Positions 59,063 to 64,000 of a stretch of DNA of 64,000 bases are shown here, piece by piece. The notes under the pieces are model-generated. The model searched no databases, was not told the DNA's origin, and saw only the letters and a list, made by a program, of their open reading frames with translations. This stretch comes from Pseudomonas viridiflava (GTDB lineage Bacteria > Pseudomonadota > Gammaproteobacteria > Pseudomonadales > Pseudomonadaceae): NCBI RefSeq assembly GCF_900582625.1, contig NZ_UTIQ01000327.1, positions 558,001 to 622,000 on the forward strand, read 5' to 3'. A program made the position numbers and the translations under genes. How positions within the stretch are numbered: position 1 is the first letter of the stretch; every line of letters starts with the position of its first letter.

Positions 59063-62000
59063 TTATGCCTCCACCAAAGCCAAGGCTTCTTCGACATCTA
59101 CTGCGACAAGCCGCGAGCAGCCAGGTTCATGCATTGTTACGCCCATCAACTGATCGGCCATTTCCATGGCGATTTTGTTGTGGGTGATATAGATGAATTG
59201 CACCGTCTCGGACATCTCTTTTACTAGCCGCGCATAGCGCCCGACGTTGGCGTCGTCCAGCGGCGCATCCACTTCGTCGAGCATGCAAAACGGTGCCGGA
59301 TTGAGTTTGAAAATGGCAAACACCAGGGCCAACGCGGTGAGTGCCTTTTCGCCACCGGATAACAGGTGGATGGTGCTGTTCTTCTTGCCTGGCGGGCGCG
59401 CCATGATGGTCACGCCCGTATCGAGCAAGTCTTCGCCGGTCAGTTCCAAGTAGGCATTGCCGCCGCCAAACACTTTCGGGAACAGCGCCTGCAACCCGCC
59501 GTTGATTTGGTCGAAGGTTTCTTTGAAGCGGTTGCGGGTTTCTTTATCGATTTTGCGGATCACGTTTTCCAAGGTGTCCAGCGCTTCCACCAGATCGGCG
59601 TCCTGCGCGTCGAGGTAGCGCTTGCGCTCGCCCTGTTGCTGGTACTCGTCGATGGCGGCTAGGTTGATCGGCCCCAGCCTTTGAATGCGCGCAGCCAGGC
59701 GCTCAAGCTCCTCTTCCCACGATTTCTCGTTGGCCTCGCTCGGCAACGTGCCCAGCACGCCGTGCAGGTCGTAGTTGTCTTCCAGCAGCTGGTCCTGAAT
59801 GGCTTTGCGGCGCACGGTCAGCGATTGCCATTCCATGCGCTGCTGTTCCAGCTGGGTGCGCAGCAATTGCGACTGCTGCTCGGCCGAGGTGCGGCGCTTT
59901 TCGGCGTCGCGCAGTTGACGGTCGGCGTCTTCCAGGGCCAGGCGGGCGAATTTCAGTTCGTCTTCCACGCCCATGCGTTTATCGAGCAACTCTTCGAGTT
60001 TCATGCGCAGCTCTTCCAGCGGCGCAGCTCCTTCGTCGAGGTTGAGGTTCAGCTGCTCACGTTTTTCGTGCAGGCGTTCGGCCTGCAATTCCAGACGTTC
60101 AAGCGCCTGGCGCGTGGAGTCGTGTTGCGCCTTGAGCGAGCCGAGGCGCACGGCCAACTGGTGCGCATGGTCTTTATGCTGGCGGGCTTCCTGGCGCACA
60201 CGGTCGAGGCGTTCGCGCAGGGCGTCGCGCTGGGCCATCAATACTTCGCGTTGTTCGGTGTCGAGGGCCATGGCGTCGAGCGCATCTTGCAGCTGAAGAC
60301 GCCCTTCGCCGAGCTGCTCGGCCTCGATGGCGCGCTGCTCGCCCAATTCAACCAGTTCTTCGTCGAGCCGACGACGGCGCAGGGTCAGTTGTTCGACCTT
60401 GGCTTGGCCTGCCGACAATTGCGCCTTCAGCTCGCCCTGACGGCGCGCTTCGTCTTGCAGGCGGCGGCGTTGGTCTTCGCGGTTTTGCTCATGTTGCTGC
60501 TGGGTTTCGCGCAGCGCTTGCAAGCGCTCGTCGAGGCTCGCCAGGTTGGTTTCACGCTCATCGCGCTCAAGCCCCAACCGCTCAATTTCCTGACCGCGGG
60601 CCAGCACGCCACTTTCGGCTTCGCTGGCGCGACGCACCCGTAGAAAGTGCCGGCCGACCCAGTAGCCATCGCGGCTGATCAGGCTCTCGCCCTCGCCCAA
60701 CTGAGCGCGCAGCGTCAACGCGTCATCCAGCGTGTTGACCGGTTTGACCTTACCCAGCCAGGGCGCCAGATCGACGCTGGCTTCGACTTTATCGAGCAGG
60801 CTGCCAGCCACCCGCGCTCCGCCCTTGGCGGGGCTGAGCAGGCGCAGATCACCTTGGTCGAAGCTGGCGAAATCGAGCGCACCTAGCTGCTGCGAATCGT
60901 CCAGCAACACGGCTTGCAGATCGGCGCCTAGCACGGTTTCCACCGCCAGCTCCCAACCGGCTTCGACCCGCAAGCCTTCGGCGAGCCGTGGACGTCCGTT
61001 GAGTTGTTGTTCGCGCAGCCAGTCGGCGGTGCCTTTGCCGGGGTCGAGGGCGGCTTGTTGCAGCGCTTCCAGCGAGGCCAGGCGGCCGTTCAAGCGTTGC
61101 AGCTCGCCTTGGGCTTGCTGCTGCGCCTGACCGGCTTGCAGCAGTTCTCCGCGCAGTTGTTCCAGGCGTTCCACCATGGCCTGCTCGGCGTGTTGCAGCT
61201 CTTCAAGGGTCAGTTCGCTGCTGGCCACTTGCTCGCTGAGTTCGAGAATGGCGGCGTCTTCGGGGTCTGCCGAAAGCAACACCAGCTCGTCGTTCAGCCG
61301 ACGCTGGCGCTCGGCCAGGCGTTCCAGGCTTTGTTCCAATTGCTGAATGCGCGACTGCTGCACCTCGGCCTGGCGCCGTGGCTCGGCGGAGCGCAGGTTG
61401 AAATCGTCCCACTGGGCTTGCCAGCCCTGCATGGCGCTTTCGGATTCTTCCAACGCGGCAGCGGCTTCTTCGGCGGCGGCGTGGGTGATTTCCTGCTCAG
61501 GCTCAAGCATGGCCAGTTCCTCGCCGAGGGTGGCGAGCAAGGTGCGGTCGTGGCCCAGGTGAGATTCGGTTTCCAGGCGCGCGCGTTCGGCTTCGTTGAG
61601 GTCGTCTTGCAACTGGCGCAGGCGTTGCTGGCCGTGCTGGATGCTTTGCTCGACACGGGCGATATCGCCGCCCACCGAATAAAAACGGCCCTGCACAAGG
61701 TTGAAGCGTTCAGACAATTCATGGTGGCCATCGCGCAAGCGCTCGATGCTCGCATCAGCGTTGCGCTGCTCGGCCACCAAGGCTTCGAAACCGATTTCCT
61801 GGTTGCCGATAATTGCTTCGCGCTGCCCCACTTGCTCGTTCAGCGCCTGCCACTTGAGCGCCGACAATTGCGCTTTGAGCTGACGTTCTTCGGCTTTGTA
61901 TTCCTGGTACTTCTCCGCCGACTGCGCCTGGCGGTGCAGACGGTCGAGCTGACGTTCCAGCTCTTCACGCAGGTCGGTCAGGCGCGCCAGGTTTTCATGG

Positions 62001-62560
62001 GTGCGGCGAATACGATTTTCGGTTTCGCGGCGGCGTTCCTTGTACTTGGAGATGCCGGCCGCTTCTTCGATGAAATTGCGCAGGTCTTCGGGCTTGGCTT
62101 CGATCAGCTTGGAGATCATGCCCTGCTCGATGATCGAGTAGCTGCGCGGGCCCAGGCCTGTGCCGAGGAAAATATCGGTGATGTCGCGGCGCCGGCATTT
62201 GGTGCCGTTGAGGAAATAGGTGTTCTGGCTGTCACGGGTGACGCGGCGGCGGATGGAGATTTCGGCGTAGCCGGCGTACTCGCCCACCAGGGTGCCGTCG
62301 CTGTTGTCGAAGATCAGCTCGATGCTGGCTTGGGTGACTGGCTTGCGCGTGTTGGAGCCGTTGAAGATGACGTCGGTCATCGACTCGCCGCGCAAATTCT
62401 TCGCTGAGCTTTCGCCCATAACCCAACGCACGGCGTCGATGATGTTCGACTTGCCGCAGCCATTGGGCCCGACCACCGCCGCCATATTGCTGGGGAAGTT
62501 GACGGTGGTGGGGTCGACGAAGGATTTGAACCCCGCCAGCTTGATGCACTTGAGCCGCAT
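59063..62560 (-). CDS. smc: Chromosome segregation protein SMC
   Basis: SMC is an ABC-type ATPase with long coiled coils that organises the chromosome with ScpA and ScpB. It is 1165 residues: Walker A GPNGCGKSN (about residues 32-40), a coiled coil to about 515, a hinge (about 520-640, GTADWLREQQLNG...), a second coiled coil, and a C-terminal head with signature LLSGGEKALTALALVFA and Walker B MLDEVDAPLDDANV. ScpA/ScpB genes are not in the window. It starts 26 bases after the GntR gene and probably shares its transcript. Confidence 0.97.
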   Translation of the reverse strand: MRLKCIKLAGFKSFVDPTTVNFPSNMAAVVGPNGCGKSNIIDAVRWVMGESSAKNLRGESMTDVIFNGSNTRKPVTQASIELIFDNSDGTLVGEYAGYAEISIRRRVTRDSQNTYFLNGTKCRRRDITDIFLGTGLGPRSYSIIEQGMISKLIEAKPEDLRNFIEEAAGISKYKERRRETENRIRRTHENLARLTDLREELERQLDRLHRQAQSAEKYQEYKAEERQLKAQLSALKWQALNEQVGQREAIIGNQEIGFEALVAEQRNADASIERLRDGHHELSERFNLVQGRFYSVGGDIARVEQSIQHGQQRLRQLQDDLNEAERARLETESHLGHDRTLLATLGEELAMLEPEQEITHAAAEEAAAALEESESAMQGWQAQWDDFNLRSAEPRRQAEVQQSRIQQLEQSLERLAERQRRLNDELVLLSADPEDAAILELSEQVASSELTLEELQHAEQAMVERLEQLRGELLQAGQAQQQAQGELQRLNGRLASLEALQQAALDPGKGTADWLREQQLNGRPRLAEGLRVEAGWELAVETVLGADLQAVLLDDSQQLGALDFASFDQGDLRLLSPAKGGARVAGSLLDKVEASVDLAPWLGKVKPVNTLDDALTLRAQLGEGESLISRDGYWVGRHFLRVRRASEAESGVLARGQEIERLGLERDERETNLASLDERLQALRETQQQHEQNREDQRRRLQDEARRQGELKAQLSAGQAKVEQLTLRRRRLDEELVELGEQRAIEAEQLGEGRLQLQDALDAMALDTEQREVLMAQRDALRERLDRVRQEARQHKDHAHQLAVRLGSLKAQHDSTRQALERLELQAERLHEKREQLNLNLDEGAAPLEELRMKLEELLDKRMGVEDELKFARLALEDADRQLRDAEKRRTSAEQQSQLLRTQLEQQRMEWQSLTVRRKAIQDQLLEDNYDLHGVLGTLPSEANEKSWEEELERLAARIQRLGPINLAAIDEYQQQGERKRYLDAQDADLVEALDTLENVIRKIDKETRNRFKETFDQINGGLQALFPKVFGGGNAYLELTGEDLLDTGVTIMARPPGKKNSTIHLLSGGEKALTALALVFAIFKLNPAPFCMLDEVDAPLDDANVGRYARLVKEMSETVQFIYITHNKIAMEMADQLMGVTMHEPGCSRLVAVDVEEALALVEA

Positions 62561-62586
62561 AGCGCGCTGTCCTTAGCCGGGGTCGG

Positions 62587-63243
62587 TTAGCGTTCTGCCA
62601 TGGCGGCAAGCACCATCTGGCAGTTGTGTTGGCTATAGGCCGTGAGGGTTTCGCGCACCTGGGCCGGGTCGCGTGCGATCACCGCTTGCAGCAAGCCGGC
62701 AAAGGCGTTGAGGAACTGGCTCATCTCGCTTTTGCGTTTTTCCAGCGCCAGGTGATACGTGCGGCTCATGGCCGGCAGCAGGTTTTCCAGGGTTTCTTGC
62801 AAATACGGGTTGTTGGCGAACGGGAACGCAGCGCGCATGACGTCGAAGCTGCTCTGCACAAAGCTGTCGATATCGCGGGCTTCGGCGTGGGCCATCAACT
62901 GCTGCTGGATGACCACGAAAGGCTGCAAATCGGACTCGGTTTTCCAGCGCTCGGCCACGGCGTAACCGAGCAGGATGTAGAGCTCGATTACCAGGGCATA
63001 GAGGCTTTTGACGTTATGTGGCGTCAGCTCGCTAACGTGTGCGCCACGACGCGGAAGAATGGTGATCAGGTGGCGACGCTCGAGAATCAGCAGCGCTTCG
63101 CGTACCGAGCCACGGCTGACATTCAACGCCAGGGTGACCTTCTGCTCCTGAATGCGCTCACGCTCTTTCAATTCCCCACGAATGATGCGCTCGGCGAGAT
63201 GGTGAGCTATCTGCTCCGAAAGGCTGTCAGGTGCTTTGAACAT
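62587..63243 (-). CDS. GntR-family (FCD/FadR-type) transcriptional regulator
   Basis: From the ATG at 63243 (MFKAPDSLSEQIAHHLAER) the protein has 218 residues: an N-terminal winged helix (about 5-70, with RERIQEQKVTLALNVSRGSVREALLILERR) and a helical FCD effector-binding domain (about 80-205). An upstream extension is open but covers a repeat and is not GntR-like. It is divergent from the alkane monooxygenase gene; a palindrome typical of this regulator class lies 41 bases before that gene. Regulation of alkB is a reasonable inference. Confidence 0.93.
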   Translation of the reverse strand: MFKAPDSLSEQIAHHLAERIIRGELKERERIQEQKVTLALNVSRGSVREALLILERRHLITILPRRGAHVSELTPHNVKSLYALVIELYILLGYAVAERWKTESDLQPFVVIQQQLMAHAEARDIDSFVQSSFDVMRAAFPFANNPYLQETLENLLPAMSRTYHLALEKRKSEMSQFLNAFAGLLQAVIARDPAQVRETLTAYSQHNCQMVLAAMAER

Positions 63244-63267
63244 AAGCGTCCTTAGGGGAAAGGTAGT

Positions 63268-63382
63268 TGCAAGCGTAGCGAGCGACGGGTAGGCAAGGCA
63301 AAAAGCAGGGGAAAAAGCGGAGTTGGCTGTAGCCAATGAGCATTTTTCGCCTGCTTTTTAACGCCGCATAACCGAGCGCAGT
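63268..63382. repeat. Structured intergenic element, copy 2
   Basis: It has a 17-base stem (63300-63316 with 63343-63359, one G-G mismatch) around a 26-base loop identical to copy 1 at 21530-21652, including TTGGCT-GT-AGCCAA (63323-63336). Flanking GCAAGGCAAAAA and TTTTTAACGC are also shared. The stem sequence (AAAAAGCAGG...) is different from that of copy 1 but equally complementary. It lies upstream of the GntR gene. Confidence 0.8.
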
Positions 63383-63503
63383 AGCTTGCCAAAACGGGCG
63401 CGAGTGTAACACAGCGTGTTACCGCTCCAAGCGGCGGCAAGCGTTACAGCCAAGCGGCTTGCCGTCCAAAAGGTGGGGCTTGGAAGGGCTTTTCGCAGAG
63501 GTG

Positions 63504-63516
63504 ATTGTCCTACAAT
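63504..63516. promoter_or_regulatory. GntR/FCD-type operator overlapping the alkB -10 box
   Basis: ATTGT-CCT-ACAAT is a perfect palindrome of the TNGT-N3-ACNA form bound by FadR/FCD-class GntR regulators. Its right half contains TACAAT (63511-63516), a good -10 hexamer 41 bases before the alkB ATG; the -35 is weak. A second inverted repeat (CGGCAAGC/GCTTGCCG) lies around 63435-63467. Together with the structured element, these account for the 63244-63556 spacer. Confidence 0.55.
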
Positions 63517-63556
63517 TTCAGGTGTCGACTCCCCCATAAAAACAATGGAGCTCACC

Positions 63557-64000
63557 ATGTTTGCGTACCTGCCCTCCTCTTGGATGATCGCCCTGAAAAA
63601 AGCCGGTTATTGGATTTGGCTGATCCCCGTGCTGGGCGTGCCCATGAGTTATTACTGGTCGCTGGGTAGCGCCCATGCCGACGGCTGGGCCTACCTTGTG
63701 GTGACCGTGGTGTTCGGCGTTATTCCGATTCTGGACGCCATTGTCGGCCGCGACCCGGCCAACCCCGATGAAGTGGCCGACGTGCCGAAAATGGATAAAC
63801 AGGGCTACTACCGCCTGCTCAGCCTGGCCACCGTGCCGTTTTTGCTGGGCATGTTGGCGTGGGCCGGCTGGGCGTTCGTGTATTACGAAGCCTGGAGCTG
63901 GGTCGGCCGGCTGGGTTGGATTCTGTCGGTGGGCACGGTGACGGGCGCCATCGGCATTACCGTGGCGCACGAGTTCATTCACAAAGACCCGCAACTGGAA
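63557..64000 (+). CDS. alkB: Alkane 1-monooxygenase, AlkB-type (N-terminal part, cut by window end)
   Basis: The reading frame is open from the ATG at 63557 to the end (148 codons). The product is a membrane di-iron hydroxylase: hydrophobic spans at about 17-35, 45-62, 88-108 and 118-135, and the first histidine box HEFIHK at residues 138-143 (TVAHEFIHKDP), which is specific to the AlkB family. It oxidises n-alkanes to 1-alkanols with rubredoxin as electron donor. Position beside the GntR gene and smc matches alkB2 of P. aeruginosa. The remaining histidine boxes lie beyond the window. Confidence 0.93.
   Translation, partial: MFAYLPSSWMIALKKAGYWIWLIPVLGVPMSYYWSLGSAHADGWAYLVVTVVFGVIPILDAIVGRDPANPDEVADVPKMDKQGYYRLLSLATVPFLLGMLAWAGWAFVYYEAWSWVGRLGWILSVGTVTGAIGITVAHEFIHKDPQLE

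Noticed and set aside
61004..62407. A 467-codon plus-strand open frame opposite smc
   Set aside because: It is a shadow of the coiled-coil coding region, with low complexity and no similarity.

Overview
This 64 kb window is a chromosomal segment from a Pseudomonas, most likely of the P. fluorescens complex. Evidence: the gene order follows the P. aeruginosa layout (ccm, then flhA-flhF-fleN-fliA-che, and recR-ybaB-dnaX, ligA-zipA-smc-gntR-alkB2). The fliEFGHIJ genes lie directly before fliK with an HptB/HsbR/HsbA module between, as in the fluorescens/putida group. GC is high, and the intergenic spacers carry REP doublets (REPINs) typical of that group. Almost every gene is on the minus strand.

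Layout. 1-4.7 kb: cytochrome c maturation genes ccmABCDE and nearly all of ccmF. 4.9-6.8 kb, plus strand: a second FliK-like protein and an FlhB C-terminal-domain-like protein. 6.9-17 kb (minus): DUF2802 protein, CheW, a ParP-like CheW protein, a ParC-like ATPase, MotD, MotC, CheB, CheA, CheZ, CheY and FliA. 17-27.2 kb: FleN, FlhF, FlhA, FlhB, FliR, FliQ, FliP, FliO, FliN, FliM, FliL. 27.5-37.4 kb: FliK, HptB/HsbR/HsbA, FliJ, FliI, FliH, FliG, FliF, FliE. Together these build and steer a polar flagellum. I find sigma-54-type -24/-12 sites in front of flhA, fliL, fliK and fliE, and FliA-type sites in front of parP and the chemoreceptor gene. This fits a tiered flagellar cascade.

37.8-64 kb is mixed. 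It holds an acyl-CoA dehydrogenase, a TonB-dependent siderophore receptor with its FecR/FecI surface-signalling pair, recR, ybaB, dnaX, a WG-repeat-like secreted protein, a DUF1254 protein, an ArsB-type permease, a secreted endonuclease I, the 4.5S SRP RNA, a secreted PAN-domain phosphodiesterase, a chemoreceptor, an HU protein, ligA, zipA, smc, a GntR/FCD regulator and the first 148 codons of an alkane monooxygenase gene.

Most promising observations: (i) a roughly 115-120 nt structured element in two copies (21.5 kb and 63.3 kb), with an identical nested hairpin and a long outer stem whose two strands change together between the copies; (ii) four repeats in the CheA linker resembling the FliM CheY-binding peptide, in a CheA with no visible P2 domain; (iii) an FCD/GntR-type palindrome overlapping a -10 box just upstream of alkB; (iv) terminator-like hairpins in the short leaders of both zipA and ligA.
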